Part shown: piece by piece, positions 8,271 to 17,496 of the stretch | Position numbering within the stretch: position 1 is the stretch's first letter | How the letters are laid out: each line of letters opens with the position of its first letter | Assembly (NCBI RefSeq): GCF_008932435.1 | Contig: NZ_WBWE01000001.1 | Span: 467,237 to 531,236, forward strand | Direction: 5' to 3' | Length of the DNA: 64,000 nt | Origin: Brucella pseudintermedia | Lineage (GTDB): Bacteria > Pseudomonadota > Alphaproteobacteria > Rhizobiales > Rhizobiaceae | Made by a program: the position numbers and the translations under genes | The notes under the pieces: generated by a model | What the model saw: the letters and a program-made list of their open reading frames with translations, nothing else | The model's database searches: none | Told to the model about the DNA's origin: nothing

Positions 8271-8696
8271 ATGAAAAAGCCGAAACAAATACTCCGCCTT
8301 CGCAAGAGAGCGGAGTTTTTGGCTTTGAGGAATGGTGAAAAGCGACGTGGTCCACTGTTTCTTCTCGAAGTCCGGGAACGGACCGAAGAGGAATCGCAAG
8401 CCGCCAAGATCGGCGACAAACCCCGTGCAGGTTTCACCGTAACAAAGAAGAACGGCAACGCCGTGATACGAAACCGCATCCGCCGCAGGCTCAGGGAAGC
8501 GGTTCGTTGTCACGCAGGGCGTGACATGGCGCCTTCGACCGACTATGTGATCGTAGCGCGCGAGCAAGCCCTCACTGCGCCCTTTTCGCGACTGACCGAA
8601 GAACTCTCCCGCCGCATCAAGGCGAAGGGTGAACGGCGGAGCGATGGGAAACGCCGAACGGAAAGACCGGAATCAGGACCCGTCAATGGAAAATAA
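8271..8696 (+). CDS. rnpA: Ribonuclease P protein component
   Basis: The protein has 141 residues and is very basic. It carries [29 protein letters not shown], which holds the RNR motif of the RNase P protein. The ATG at 8271 gives [16 protein letters not shown], the usual start; the upstream in-frame extension overlaps rpmH. The protein assists the catalytic RNA in 5' maturation of tRNAs. Its 3' end overlaps yidC by 11 bases, so the two are translationally coupled. Confidence 0.96.
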   Translation: MKKPKQILRLRKRAEFLALRNGEKRRGPLFLLEVRERTEEESQAAKIGDKPRAGFTVTKKNGNAVIRNRIRRRLREAVRCHAGRDMAPSTDYVIVAREQALTAPFSRLTEELSRRIKAKGERRSDGKRRTERPESGPVNGK

Positions 8697-10506
8697 CCGC
8701 AATTTCTTCATCACCATTGCCCTGTCCATCCTCGTGCTGACGCTGTGGCAAGTGTTTTATCTGGGTCCGAAGACGGAAGCCCAGCGGGAGCAGGCACGCA
8801 TTGAGGAGCAGCAGCAGAAACAACAGGCGACGCAACAGCAGGCCCAGGGCGGCGACACGCCGCAGATGCCGGCCACGTCCGGTAACATTCCCGGCCAAGG
8901 CGACGTTGCAGCCGCTGGCGGCACGCTGACCCGCGAGGCAGCCATTGCCCAGACTGAGCGCGTCGAAATCGATACGCCTTCGCTGCGCGGTTCGATCAAC
9001 CTGACCGGCGCGCGTCTCGATGATCTCTTCCTGAAGAAGTATCACGAGACCGTCGACGACAATTCTCCGAATATCGAACTCTTGGCGCCGTCCGCGCTGA
9101 AGCAGGGCTATTTCGTCGAGCTCGGCTTTACCGGCAACGACACGACCGGCCCGGTTCCGGGTCCGAACACCGTCTGGACCGTCGAAGGCAACAACAAGCT
9201 GACGCCGTCCACGCCGGTCACGCTGACCTATACCAACGAGAAGAACATCACTTTCAAGCGCGTCATCTCGGTTGACGATGCCTATATGTTCTCCGTCGAC
9301 GATACGATCACCAACAATACCGGTGCGCCGATTTCGCTGGCCTCCTATGGCCGCGTGACCCGCTTCAACCAGCCGGAACATGCCAGCGCGACCTATGTGC
9401 TGCATGAGGGCCTGATCGGCGTCATGGGTCAGGACGGCTTGCAGGAAATCAAGTATTCCAAGGTCGAAGACGACAAGGACATCTCGTTCAAGGACGTCAG
9501 CGGCGGCTGGCTCGGCATCACCGACAAGTACTGGGCGGCAACGCTCGTCCCGCCGCAGGACGAAAAGTTCACCGGTCGGTTCTCGCACTTCACCAATGAT
9601 CGCCCGCGCTACCAGACCGACTTCCTCAGCGCGCCGATGACCATTGCGCCCGGCCAGGCACAGACGCTGAAGAACCACGTCTTCGCCGGTGCGAAAGTGG
9701 TTTCCGACATCAAGAACTACGAGGAAAAGCTCGGCATCAAGCAGTTCGAACTGCTGATCGACTGGGGCTGGTTCTACTTCATCACCAAGCCGATGTTCTA
9801 TCTCATCGACTGGATCTACAAGTTCTCGGGCAATTTCGGCGTCGCCATTCTCGTCGTCACCGTTCTGCTCAAGGGCCTGTTCTTCCCGCTTGCCAACAAG
9901 TCGTACAAGTCGATGGCACGCATGAAGCTGGTGCAGCCGAAGCTGACTGAAATCCGCGAAAAATATGCGGATGACAAGATGAAGCAGCAGCAGGAAATGA
10001 TGCGGCTTTACAAGGAAGAGAAGATCAATCCTCTCGCCGGTTGCTGGCCGGTGCTGGTGCAGATTCCGGTGTTCTTCGCACTCTACAAGGTGCTCTACGT
10101 CACCATCGAAATGCGCCACGCGCCGTTCTTCGGCTGGATTCAGGATCTTGCTGCGCCCGATCCGACCTCGATCTTCAACCTGTTCGGCCTCCTGCCGTTC
10201 GGCGTTCCGGCCTTCCTGATGATCGGCGTCTGGCCGCTCCTGATGGGCATCACCATGTTCCTGCAAATGCGCATGAACCCGACGCCTCCGGATCCGACGC
10301 AGGCCGCCATCTTCACCTGGATGCCGGTGATCTTCACCTTCATGCTGGCTTCGTTCCCGGCTGGTCTGGTGATCTATTGGGCATGGAACAACCTGCTCTC
10401 CATCACCCAGCAGGGCATCATCATGAAGCGCCAGGGCGTGAAGATCGAGCTTTGGGACAACCTCAAGGGCCTCTTCAAGCGAAAGCCGAAAGAGGCGAAA
10501 AAGTAA
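8686..10506 (+). CDS. yidC: Membrane protein insertase YidC
   Basis: The protein has 606 residues. It begins [22 protein letters not shown] (first membrane anchor), continues with a Gln/Pro-rich linker, and then a periplasmic beta-supersandwich domain of about 300 residues as in Gram-negative YidC. The conserved five-helix insertase core runs from about residue 370: [20 protein letters not shown], the coiled hairpin [15 protein letters not shown] segment, and the hydrophilic-groove region. A basic tail (KRKPKEAKK) can touch ribosomes. It inserts and folds inner-membrane proteins alone or with Sec. Coupled to rnpA. Confidence 0.97.
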   Translation: MENNRNFFITIALSILVLTLWQVFYLGPKTEAQREQARIEEQQQKQQATQQQAQGGDTPQMPATSGNIPGQGDVAAAGGTLTREAAIAQTERVEIDTPSLRGSINLTGARLDDLFLKKYHETVDDNSPNIELLAPSALKQGYFVELGFTGNDTTGPVPGPNTVWTVEGNNKLTPSTPVTLTYTNEKNITFKRVISVDDAYMFSVDDTITNNTGAPISLASYGRVTRFNQPEHASATYVLHEGLIGVMGQDGLQEIKYSKVEDDKDISFKDVSGGWLGITDKYWAATLVPPQDEKFTGRFSHFTNDRPRYQTDFLSAPMTIAPGQAQTLKNHVFAGAKVVSDIKNYEEKLGIKQFELLIDWGWFYFITKPMFYLIDWIYKFSGNFGVAILVVTVLLKGLFFPLANKSYKSMARMKLVQPKLTEIREKYADDKMKQQQEMMRLYKEEKINPLAGCWPVLVQIPVFFALYKVLYVTIEMRHAPFFGWIQDLAAPDPTSIFNLFGLLPFGVPAFLMIGVWPLLMGITMFLQMRMNPTPPDPTQAAIFTWMPVIFTFMLASFPAGLVIYWAWNNLLSITQQGIIMKRQGVKIELWDNLKGLFKRKPKEAKK

Positions 10507-10525
10507 AATCTGAAAAACCCCGCTT

Positions 10526-10599
10526 CAGTGTCGTGATCCCAAAGTTCGCCAAAGCTCTATATCCGCTCACCAGCGAACTTTGGGATCAAAACGACACTG
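10526..10599. repeat. Long imperfect hairpin 1 between yidC and engB
   Basis: The left arm is 24 bases (10526-10549, starting CAGTGTCG). The right arm is 27 bases (10573-10599, ending CGACACTG). They pair fully except for one AAA bulge on the right arm. The loop is 23 bases. It starts 20 bases after the yidC stop and is too long for an ordinary terminator. Confidence 0.75.
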
Positions 10600-10613
10600 G
10601 AAAGCAACCTAGG

Positions 10614-10700
10614 GCCAGCGCCTTCCAATTCTGAAATTCGCACCAGCTCGCTATGGGCACCGTATCGAATTTCAGAATTGGGCGCTGGCTGTGGTTTTTT
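10614..10700 (+). terminator. Long imperfect hairpin 2 with T-run, yidC/engB gap
   Basis: The left arm is 27 bases (10614-10640, starting GCCAGCGC). The right arm is 24 bases (10666-10689, ending GCGCTGGC). They pair fully except for one CTT bulge on the left arm, a mirror of hairpin 1. The loop is 25 bases. T6 at 10695-10700 follows after five bases, so termination is plausible. Confidence 0.6.
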
Positions 10701-10775
10701 GTGCCGTCGTGTTGACAATGCGGCCCATAACATTGATGCGTGTACTCAATAGAATACACCACTGGGACAGAACCA

Positions 10776-11501
10776 TTGAGCGAGCAGGATAAGAAGCAGG
10801 CGGCGATCAGGGCCGCTCAGGCAGCGGCGGATGCGGTCCGGGAAGCCCAGGCGGCACTTGTCGAGGAAGGACGCCTGCTTTTCAAGAAATCATGGATTTT
10901 CATTCGCGGCGTGCCGTCGATGAAGTTCCTGCCGCCGGAAGGTCCGGTGGAAATCGCCTTTGCGGGCCGCTCCAATGTCGGCAAGTCGTCGCTGATCAAC
11001 GCGCTCGTCAACAAGAAGGGCCTTGCGCGCACCTCCAATACGCCGGGCCGCACGCAGGAACTGAACTATTTCGTGCCGGACGGCTATTCGGGCGAGAACG
11101 GCGACCTGCCGCCGCTGGCGCTGGTGGACATGCCGGGCTACGGTTTTGCCGAAGCACCGAAAGCGCAGGTCGATGCCTGGACGCGCCTTGTGTTCGATTA
11201 CTTGCGCGGACGCACCACGCTGAAGCGCGTCTATGTGCTGATCGACGCCCGCCATGGCATCAAGAAGAACGATGCGGAAGTGCTCGATCTTCTCGACAAG
11301 GCGGCGGTGTCCTACCAGATCGTGCTGACCAAGATCGACAAGATCAAGCCAGCCGGTGTGCCGCGCCTGCTGGAAGAAACGCACAAGCTCACCTACAAGC
11401 GCGCGGCCTGCTTCCCCGGCATCATCGCCACATCATCGGAAAAGGGTGTAGGTCTCGACGAGTTGCGCGCGGCAATCGCGCTGCTAATCAAGGAATCCTG
11501 A
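10776..11501 (+). CDS. engB: Ribosome biogenesis GTPase EngB/YsxC (YihA)
   Basis: The protein has 241 residues from the TTG at 10776, which has GGGACAG seven bases upstream; a GTG at 10740 (253 residues) is the alternative. TrmE-Era-EngA-EngB-type G domain: [12 protein letters not shown] (G1), [11 protein letters not shown] (switch I), DMPGYGFAE (G3), TKIDKIK (G4), SSEKG (G5). The Ala/Gln-rich N-terminal extension of about 35 residues looks coiled and is not part of the G domain. EngB is needed for late 50S subunit assembly. Downstream argB follows after about 100 bases. Confidence 0.93.
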   Translation: MSEQDKKQAAIRAAQAAADAVREAQAALVEEGRLLFKKSWIFIRGVPSMKFLPPEGPVEIAFAGRSNVGKSSLINALVNKKGLARTSNTPGRTQELNYFVPDGYSGENGDLPPLALVDMPGYGFAEAPKAQVDAWTRLVFDYLRGRTTLKRVYVLIDARHGIKKNDAEVLDLLDKAAVSYQIVLTKIDKIKPAGVPRLLEETHKLTYKRAACFPGIIATSSEKGVGLDELRAAIALLIKES

Positions 11502-11605
11502 TAATCAGCCGGGCAGTTTTCCATTTTTCACGGATTCCAATTGCCGCAAAACCAGTCTAGAAAAACCTGTTTCTTCCTGCCCTGTCGCCTGCCATGGAGC
11601 CCGCG

Positions 11606-12496
11606 ATGACGACACTTGAAAATCCCGAAATGCAAGCGCAACTTCTGTCCGCAGCCCTGCCCTATATGCAGCGCTACGAGAACAAGCATGTCGTCGTGAA
11701 ATATGGCGGTCACGCCATGGGCAATCCGGAACTGGGCAGGGCTTTCGCACGGGACATCGCGCTTTTGAAGCAGTCGGGCGTAAACCCGATCGTCGTGCAT
11801 GGCGGCGGCCCGCAGATTCAGGCCATGCTGACCAAGCTCGGCATCGAATCCCGCTTTGAAGGCGGCTTGCGCGTCACCGACGAAAAGACCGTCGAAGTGG
11901 TGGAAATGGTTCTGGCCGGTTCCATCAACAAGGAAATCGTCGCCCTCATCAATGCGGAAGGCGAATGGGCGATCGGGCTTTGCGGCAAGGATGGCAACAT
12001 GGTCTTCGCGCAGAAGGCGCACAAGACTGTCCTCGACCCGGATTCCAACATCGAGAAAGTGCTGGACCTCGGCTTCGTCGGCGAACCGGCGGAAGTGGAC
12101 CGCACCCTGCTCGATTTGCTGGCTCGCTCCGAAATGATCCCGGTCATTGCGCCGGTCGCGCCGGGCCGCGACGGCCACACCTACAACATCAATGCCGACA
12201 CTTTTGCAGGCGCGATTGCCGGTGCGCTCGCCGCAACGCGCCTCCTGTTCCTGACCGATGTTCCGGGCGTTCTCGACAAGGACAAGAACCTCATCAAGGA
12301 ATTGTCGGTTGCCGATGCGCAGGCGCTCATCAAGGACGGCACGATTTCCGGCGGCATGATCCCCAAGGTGGAAACCTGCATCGACGCCATCCGCCGCGGC
12401 GTGGAAGGCGTTGTCATCCTCAACGGCAAGACCCCGCATTCGGTGCTGCTGGAGCTTTTCACCGAGCATGGCGCCGGCACGTTGATCGTGCCGTAA
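11606..12496 (+). CDS. argB: Acetylglutamate kinase
   Basis: The protein has 296 residues from ATG 11606, which has GGAG six bases upstream. The ATG at 11594 would add MEPA. The amino-acid kinase fold is clear: [63 protein letters not shown] and [10 protein letters not shown]. It phosphorylates N-acetylglutamate in the second step of arginine synthesis and is usually inhibited by arginine in the hexameric form. The sequence is very close to Brucella ArgB. The next gene starts 10 bases later. Confidence 0.97.
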   Translation: MTTLENPEMQAQLLSAALPYMQRYENKHVVVKYGGHAMGNPELGRAFARDIALLKQSGVNPIVVHGGGPQIQAMLTKLGIESRFEGGLRVTDEKTVEVVEMVLAGSINKEIVALINAEGEWAIGLCGKDGNMVFAQKAHKTVLDPDSNIEKVLDLGFVGEPAEVDRTLLDLLARSEMIPVIAPVAPGRDGHTYNINADTFAGAIAGALAATRLLFLTDVPGVLDKDKNLIKELSVADAQALIKDGTISGGMIPKVETCIDAIRRGVEGVVILNGKTPHSVLLELFTEHGAGTLIVP

Positions 12497-12506
12497 GGAA
12501 AAAACT

Positions 12507-13211
12507 ATGACCGATATTCCGGACAGAGCTGCCTTCGCCCACGTCACGGACTGGGTGTTCGACCTCGACAACACGCTCTACCCGCACGCCGCCAATCTGT
12601 TTGCGCAGATCGACGTGAAGATGACGAGCTATGTCGAGGCCCTGTTGAACCTGCCGCGCGACGAAGCGCGCAAGATTCAAAAGCAGTTCTATCTGGAATA
12701 TGGCACCACGCTGAAAGGCTTGATGGAGTGCCATCAGATCGACCCGGACGACTTTCTGCAAAAGGTCCATGATATCGACTATTCCTGGCTCACCCCAAAT
12801 CCGGCGCTCGGGGAGGCAATCAAAGCGCTGCCGGGCCGTCGCTTCATCTTCACCAACGGTGATCGCGGCCATGCCGAACGCGCGGCGCGCCAGCTCGGAA
12901 TCCTCGACGATTTCGACGATATTTTCGATATTGTCGCGGCCGGCCTGATGCCGAAGCCGGAACGGGCCACCTATGACCGTTTCCTCGGCGCTTTCGGTGT
13001 CGATGCGGGCAAGGCCGTGATGTTCGAGGACCTTGCCCGCAATCTCGTCGTGCCCAAGACCCTCGGCATGAAGACGGTTCTGGTGGTGCCGAACAATTTT
13101 GAGCCCACATTTTCCGAAATATGGGAAAGCGATCCCGAGTTCACCGATCAGGTGGACTATGTGACCGACAACCTGACCCTGTTTCTGGAAGAAATTATTG
13201 CGCGACGATAG
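12507..13211 (+). CDS. HAD-family pyrimidine 5'-nucleotidase-like phosphatase
   Basis: The protein has 234 residues and AAGGAAAA upstream. HAD motifs: FDLDNTLYP (motif I, nucleophile Asp), FTNGDRGHAERA (motif II, Thr), KPERATYDRF (motif III Lys) and VMFEDLARNL (motif IV). The all-helical cap and DxDNTLYP pattern match the SDT1/PHM8-like pyrimidine 5'-nucleotidase group. It probably dephosphorylates UMP/CMP or a similar small phosphate ester. It is coupled to argB (10 bases) and overlaps the next gene by 14 bases. Confidence 0.87.
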   Translation: MTDIPDRAAFAHVTDWVFDLDNTLYPHAANLFAQIDVKMTSYVEALLNLPRDEARKIQKQFYLEYGTTLKGLMECHQIDPDDFLQKVHDIDYSWLTPNPALGEAIKALPGRRFIFTNGDRGHAERAARQLGILDDFDDIFDIVAAGLMPKPERATYDRFLGAFGVDAGKAVMFEDLARNLVVPKTLGMKTVLVVPNNFEPTFSEIWESDPEFTDQVDYVTDNLTLFLEEIIARR

Positions 13212-14094
13212 GCATTTCACCGGTCTGGAAAAGCATATCGACGAGGCAGCCCATCGCCTGCTCGATAATCTGCCCCGTCACCGGATCAGCGATGCGCTGA
13301 TCGAATTTCTGGTTTTCGGATTGAAACAGGCATGGGCCTGCCTTTTCGGCGGCGCGATGCTGGCGCTCATCATCGTCACCCGCTGGTTCTGGCCGGATGG
13401 CGGCGCGGGGTTCATAACACGCTATGATTTCCTGTTTCTCTTCGCGCTCGCGATCCAGCTTGCCATGCTGGTTTTCAAGCTGGAAGCGTGGGAGGAAGCC
13501 AAGGTCATCCTCATCTTCCATGTCGTCGGCACGGCGATGGAAGTGTTCAAGACCCATGCCGGTTCATGGGTCTATCCGGAAGAAAACTTCTTCCGCATTG
13601 GCGGCGTGCCGCTTTTCTCTGGCTTCATGTATGCGGCTGTCGGCTCCTATATGGCGCGCATCAATCGCATCTTCGATATAAGGCTGAACCACTATCCGCC
13701 GCTTTGGATGACCGTGGTTCTGGCTGCCGCGATCTATATCAATTTCTTCGCGCACCACTTCATCTGGGACATGCGCTGGCTGCTGTTCGCCGCAACCTTT
13801 GCCCTTTTCTGGCGCACCACCATGCATTACCGCGTCTTCCGCTTCCGGCACAAAATGCCGCTGCTGGTGGCCTTCCTGCTGACCTCGCTTTTCATCTGGA
13901 TCGCCGAAAACATCGGCACATGGTCGAAAGCATGGCTTTATCCCAACCAGCGCAACGGCTTTGAACTGGTATCGATGAGCAAGCTCGGCTCGTGGTATCT
14001 CCTGATGATTATCTCCGTCGTGCTGGTGACCCTCGTTCACCGCCCACGGCCCTACATCACGAAGTCAGCTACTGATTCATCAGCTAGAAGCTAA
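13198..14094 (+). CDS. DUF817 integral membrane protein
   Basis: The protein has 298 residues and about seven to eight membrane segments. The family-typical block GTAMEVFKTHAGSWVYPEENFFRIGGVPLFSGFMYAAVGSYM is present in full. The start is a TTG inside the end of the HAD gene, with GGAAG upstream; a shorter start would cut the conserved N-terminal part. Function is unknown. Charged and aromatic residues inside the membrane segments (FFAHHFIWDMRW) hint at substrate or pigment binding, as in carotenoid-type membrane enzymes, but this is only a hint. Confidence 0.78.
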   Translation: MRDDRHFTGLEKHIDEAAHRLLDNLPRHRISDALIEFLVFGLKQAWACLFGGAMLALIIVTRWFWPDGGAGFITRYDFLFLFALAIQLAMLVFKLEAWEEAKVILIFHVVGTAMEVFKTHAGSWVYPEENFFRIGGVPLFSGFMYAAVGSYMARINRIFDIRLNHYPPLWMTVVLAAAIYINFFAHHFIWDMRWLLFAATFALFWRTTMHYRVFRFRHKMPLLVAFLLTSLFIWIAENIGTWSKAWLYPNQRNGFELVSMSKLGSWYLLMIISVVLVTLVHRPRPYITKSATDSSARS

Positions 14095-14444
14095 CTAAAT
14101 ACCCGAAGTGCAACGCTGGAAATCAAGTCCCCGATCGATACTGCAAAATATACTGCGAGATATAGAAAGACGCCGGTAACACTTAGGCTCAGTAACCAAT
14201 TTGAGTTGCGCCCTTTTTCGGTCAATCCTTCGATCTGTCTCTCAAGGAACCAAGCAACCAAATAGAGAACTCCCGTAACGAAAGCTAAGAAAGCCAAAGC
14301 AGAAGAAGACTGTGGGTTATTGTGTACGACGCCTGACACAATGGCAATGCCAAACCATCCCCATACCTTCCACATGGCATCAATAAATTTCCTAAATGAA
14401 TAACAGAAGTTCGAAAGGCTATCCCAATACTGAGTATTGCTCAT
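14091..14444 (-). CDS. AT-rich orphan small membrane protein
   Basis: I do not recognise this protein. It has 117 residues with membrane segments near 26-46, 52-68 and 83-108, and a good SD (GGAGAG). Its codons are much more AT-rich than its neighbours, and its last four bases overlap the end of the DUF817 gene on the other strand. The flanking gap up to 14556 is also AT-rich. These are signs of a recent insertion of foreign DNA between conserved genes. No enzymatic motif is visible. Confidence 0.6.
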   Translation of the reverse strand: MSNTQYWDSLSNFCYSFRKFIDAMWKVWGWFGIAIVSGVVHNNPQSSSALAFLAFVTGVLYLVAWFLERQIEGLTEKGRNSNWLLSLSVTGVFLYLAVYFAVSIGDLISSVALRVFS

Positions 14445-14518
14445 AGTTTTCTCTCCGTTTTAGAAACATTAACTGATAGCATTAGATAACAGAAAAATGA
14501 ATACGTAAATCGGTGAGT

Positions 14519-14543
14519 ATTAGGAGGCCATGTGCCTCCTAAT
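14519..14543 (-). terminator. Perfect 10-bp stem-loop after the LOG gene
   Basis: ATTAGGAGGC and GCCTCCTAAT with loop CATGT lie 13 bases beyond the stop of the minus-strand LOG gene. It has no long T-run, but the AT base of the stem gives U-rich ends on both strands. Confidence 0.6.
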
Positions 14544-14556
14544 ATAGGGCCTCCAA

Positions 14557-15396
14557 TCAGAGCTTGTAGAAATCCTTGATGAGGTCCCATGCTTCGTCGG
14601 CGGTTTCGACAAAGTTCAAGAGCTCGATATCGGCGGGCGAAATCGTGCCCTGCTCGGCCAGAAACTCGATATTGATCGCCTTGGTCCAGAACGCCTTGCC
14701 GAACAGGATCAGCGGCATACGCTCCATGCGATTGGTCTGGATCAGCGTCATCGCCTCGAAAAGTTCATCCATGGTGCCAAAGCCGCCGGGGAACACGCAG
14801 ATCGCCTTGGCCCGCATCAGGAAATGCATCTTGCGGATCGCGAAATAATGGAAGTTAAAGCAGAGATCGGGCGTGACATAGGTGTTTGGCGCCTGTTCGT
14901 GCGGCAGCACGATATTGAGGCCGATGGTCGGCGCGCCGACATCGGCGGCGCCGCGATTGCCCGCTTCCATCACGCCGGGACCGCCGCCCGTCACCACGAT
15001 GAATTCGCGATAATAGGTCGTGGCGGAATATTCGGAGCAAAGCCGCGCGAATTTGCGCGCTTCCTCGTAATATTGCGCGTTGGCTTCAAGGTTCTTTTTC
15101 TGCACCTCGTTCTTGGCTGCCCAGGCCTTGCCGCCGGGCTCTGGAATGCGCGCCCCGCCGAACATGACCACGGTGGACTTGATGCCGCGGTCGGCCAGAA
15201 TCATTTCCGGCTTCAGAAGCTCCAATTGCAGACGCACCGGGCGCAAGTCACGCCGGGTCATGAAGTCGTCGTCGGTGAATGCAAGCCGATAGGCAGGCGC
15301 TTCGGTCTGCGGCGTCTGCGGTACGGTGCGCGCCTGCTTGACCGCATCCTCGGAATTGGGGAACGGCGTCCAGCCGGACTTCTCCATCGGGTTCAT
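14557..15396 (-). CDS. LOG family protein (nucleotide phosphoribohydrolase-like)
   Basis: The protein has 279 residues from the ATG at 15396 (AGGTGAG five bases upstream); in-frame ATGs at 15417 and 15441 are alternatives. The Rossmann 'possible lysine decarboxylase' motifs are both present: GGGPGVMEAGNRGA and PGGFGTMDELFEAMTLIQTNR. LOG enzymes cleave nucleoside 5'-monophosphates to base and ribose-5-phosphate, and make cytokinins in plants and some bacteria. In bacteria without plant contact the role is probably purine or nucleotide housekeeping. It is not a lysine decarboxylase, although often so annotated. Confidence 0.88.
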   Translation of the reverse strand: MNPMEKSGWTPFPNSEDAVKQARTVPQTPQTEAPAYRLAFTDDDFMTRRDLRPVRLQLELLKPEMILADRGIKSTVVMFGGARIPEPGGKAWAAKNEVQKKNLEANAQYYEEARKFARLCSEYSATTYYREFIVVTGGGPGVMEAGNRGAADVGAPTIGLNIVLPHEQAPNTYVTPDLCFNFHYFAIRKMHFLMRAKAICVFPGGFGTMDELFEAMTLIQTNRMERMPLILFGKAFWTKAINIEFLAEQGTISPADIELLNFVETADEAWDLIKDFYKL

Positions 15397-15602
15397 GCTA
15401 CTCACCTGCTCTTTCATTCCGCCATGCAAAGAATTGAACATTCATTCTGGCGCTAAATGCTTAATCTGTCTCAAACGTGGCGCCGCAATCGGATCACGAA
15501 CGAGATTGACCCTCATGGCGCCATCGCTTAATCAATTTCCCAGCAAACGGGCTGGACCTCTCCCGCCTGCCTTCCGCCGCCCCATCATGGAGACCGCACC
15601 TT

Positions 15603-16457
15603 ATGACCAAGCCAGACCTCGCCTCCCTTGAGAAGACAATCGACAAGGCTTTCGACGAGCGCGACGGCATCAATACGGCAACGCGCGGTGAAGTGCGCGA
15701 TGCCGTCGAACAATCGCTCATTCTGCTCGACCGCGGTGAAGCCCGTGTCGCAGAAAAACAGGCGGACGGCAACTGGCATGTCAACCAATGGCTGAAGAAA
15801 GCGGTTCTGCTCTCCTTCCGCCTCAACCCGATGGAAGTCATCAAGGGTGGCCCCGGCCAGTCGTCCTGGTGGGACAAGGTTCCTTCAAAGTTCGACGGAT
15901 GGACGGCCAACGAGTTTGAAAAGGCTGGTTTCCGCGCCGTGCCGAACTGCGTCGTGCGTCACTCGGCCTATATCGCGCCGAACGCGATCCTCATGCCTTC
16001 CTTCGTCAATCTCGGCGCCTATGTCGGCGAAGGCACGATGGTCGACACCTGGGCGACGGTCGGCTCCTGCGCGCAGATCGGCAAGAATGTCCATCTTTCC
16101 GGCGGCGTGGGCATTGGCGGCGTGCTGGAGCCGATGCAGGCTGGCCCGACCATCATCGAGGACAATTGCTTCATCGGCGCGCGTTCGGAAGTCGTTGAAG
16201 GCTGCATCGTGCGCGAAGGCTCGGTCCTCGGCATGGGCGTCTTCATCGGCAAGTCCACCAAGATCGTGGACCGCGCCACTGGCGAGGTCTTCTACGGCGA
16301 AGTGCCGCCCTATTCCGTCGTCGTTGCAGGCACCATGCCGGGCAAGAACGTTCCGGGCGAAAACTGGGGCCCAAGCCTCTATTGCGCCGTCATCGTCAAG
16401 CGCGTCGATGAAAAAACCCGCTCCAAGACGTCGATCAACGAATTGCTGCGCGACTGA
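15603..16457 (+). CDS. dapD: Tetrahydrodipicolinate N-succinyltransferase
   Basis: The protein has 284 residues. A helical N-terminal domain precedes a left-handed beta-helix made of hexapeptide repeats ([19 protein letters not shown] and following). It then has a conserved [10 protein letters not shown] region. GGAGACC precedes the ATG. It transfers succinyl from succinyl-CoA to tetrahydrodipicolinate in the succinylase route to meso-diaminopimelate and lysine. dapE (18803) and dapB (38408) in this window give the later and earlier steps. Followed by a dispersed palindrome and then a terminator. Confidence 0.97.
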   Translation: MTKPDLASLEKTIDKAFDERDGINTATRGEVRDAVEQSLILLDRGEARVAEKQADGNWHVNQWLKKAVLLSFRLNPMEVIKGGPGQSSWWDKVPSKFDGWTANEFEKAGFRAVPNCVVRHSAYIAPNAILMPSFVNLGAYVGEGTMVDTWATVGSCAQIGKNVHLSGGVGIGGVLEPMQAGPTIIEDNCFIGARSEVVEGCIVREGSVLGMGVFIGKSTKIVDRATGEVFYGEVPPYSVVVAGTMPGKNVPGENWGPSLYCAVIVKRVDEKTRSKTSINELLRD

Positions 16458-16563
16458 CTAGAGCATTTCCAGCAAAAGTGTGAAACGGTTTTGCGTTCGG
16501 AAATGCGGAAAAACAAATGGATAGAGCGGTTCCAACGATTCCGTCAAAATAGGAACCGCTCTA
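16458..16563. repeat. Dispersed palindromic element, copy C (best preserved)
   Basis: It runs from CTAGAGCATTTCCAGC to GGAACCGCTCTA. The blocks are GAGCATTTCC, AACGGTTTTGCG, GGAAATGCGG and TAGAGCGGTTCC, then TAGGAACCGCTCTA as the return arm. About 106 bases long, immediately after dapD. This appears to be the consensus-like member of the family in the window. Confidence 0.7.
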
Positions 16564-16583
16564 ACAATACGTCATCCGAAAAG

Positions 16584-16615
16584 AAAAAGGCGAAGCTTGC
16601 GGGCTCCGCCTTTTT
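16584..16615 (+). terminator. Rho-independent terminator downstream of dapD
   Basis: AAAAAGGCGAAGC pairs with GCTCCGCCTTTTT with one mismatch and a short loop, ending in T5. It can act in both directions. Confidence 0.75.
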
Positions 16616-16740
16616 CATTTGAACCTGGTCGCCCCTTCGGATGGCACAATGCCTCTGATCCGGGCAGTCCGGGGAGACATTGAAGCCATCCTCCGGGGAG
16701 ATTCCTGATTGCGGCCTTGACCGCCTTTCGGCATTCCCTC

Positions 16741-16780
16741 GGCCATCCCGTGCGTGAGGGGGGAAACGCAAGGGATGGCC
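16741..16780 (-). terminator. GC-rich stem-loop downstream of the first small exported gene
   Basis: GGCCATCCC (16741-16749) pairs with GGGATGGCC (16772-16780), with an inner GCGT/ACGC stem after a two-base mismatch. It lies 27 bases beyond the stop codon at 16807 on the minus strand and lacks a T-run. Together with the stem at 16790-16823 it makes a highly folded 3' end. Confidence 0.5.
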
Positions 16781-16789
16781 TGGGGATTT

Positions 16790-16823
16790 CCAGCTGTCAG
16801 AAAGAATTAGTTCTGATAGCTGG
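16790..16823 (-). promoter_or_regulatory. Stem-loop spanning a stop codon
   Basis: CCAGCTGTCAGAA (16790-16802) and TTCTGATAGCTGG (16811-16823) are inverted arms of 13 bases with one mismatch. The 8-base loop contains the TAA stop of the minus-strand small gene, so the last codons of the gene form one arm. Confidence 0.55.
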
Positions 16824-17061
16824 CCGGGGAAGCGTCGCCGAAGCGATGAGCCGAACCGTTCTGATAGACCGGCGCAGACTGGCGAATGGAAGCCGGAGCG
16901 GTGTAATCGATATTGCCAAGCGCAACGGGAGCCTGGCCAGGCTCCATGAAAGCCTTGTCCTGGGCTGCCATATTTGCAGGCTCGCCAACGTAAGGGTTTT
17001 CGGCATAGGCAGCACCGGCGCTAAGAGCGACAGCAAGGGCTGCGAGAGCAAATTTTTTCAT
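16807..17061 (-). CDS. Small exported protein, paralog 1 of a tandem pair
   Basis: The protein has 84 residues. A Sec signal peptide (MKKFALAALAVALSAGAAYA-ENP) leaves a mature peptide of about 64 residues. It ends with APVYQNGSAHRFGDASPASYQN, nearly identical to the end of the gene at 17266. AGGAA precedes the ATG. The two share NPYVGEPA/NPRVGEPA after the cleavage site and the VDYTAPASI block, so they arose by duplication. The layout resembles short periplasmic proteins of DUF680 type from rhizobia, but I am not sure of that family. Function unknown; no Cys, no enzyme motif. Confidence 0.72.
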   Translation of the reverse strand: MKKFALAALAVALSAGAAYAENPYVGEPANMAAQDKAFMEPGQAPVALGNIDYTAPASIRQSAPVYQNGSAHRFGDASPASYQN

Positions 17062-17265
17062 GTGTATATTCCTTTTCTTTATAGCGTCCCCGACATCGGT
17101 TTTGACCGATCGCACCATTTCGAGCTCATAGGGGACATTGGTTAGCTGGGCCTTCGTGGCCCTGCCCCGCAATGTCAGGCACATCTGGGAGGAAATGCAC
17201 CGACACTTCGGGACTGTTCATGCGTGACCCACCAGGGCCGGAGGACCAAAAGTCCGAAGGAACTC

Positions 17266-17496
17266 TTAGTTCTCGTATGAGGAAGGCGATGCGTCACCGA
17301 AGCGATGAGCAGAGCCGTTCTGATAGACCGGAGCCTTCTGGATCGATGCAGGAGCCGTGTAGTCAACCTTCTCGGACGCAACCGGGGTGCGGTCGTTCGC
17401 GTAAAGATCGGCGGGCTCGCCAACACGCGGGTTTTCAGCAAAGGCGGCGCCGGCGGTAAGAGCAAGGGCAGCGGCAGCAAGAACAATCTTCTTCAT
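17266..17496 (-). CDS. Small exported protein, paralog 2 of a tandem pair
   Basis: The protein has 76 residues. The signal peptide is MKKIVLAAAALALTAGAAFA. The mature part of about 56 residues shares NPRVGEPA, VDYTAPASI and APVYQNGSAHRFGDASP with the downstream paralog at 16807, but lacks about eight residues in the middle. The SD is AAGGAG. The two genes are separated by about 200 bases and point the same way; each may have its own promoter. Highly expressed-looking, uncharacterised periplasmic peptides. Confidence 0.72.
   Translation of the reverse strand: MKKIVLAAAALALTAGAAFAENPRVGEPADLYANDRTPVASEKVDYTAPASIQKAPVYQNGSAHRFGDASPSSYEN

Noticed and set aside
8683..10266. Open frame of 527 codons on the minus strand
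   Set aside because: Antisense to yidC, whose identity is certain; no ribosome-binding site or family resemblance.
10712..10747. Promoter TTGACA for engB
   Set aside because: TTGACA at 10712 lacks a credible -10 hexamer at 16-18 bases, so I do not call a promoter.
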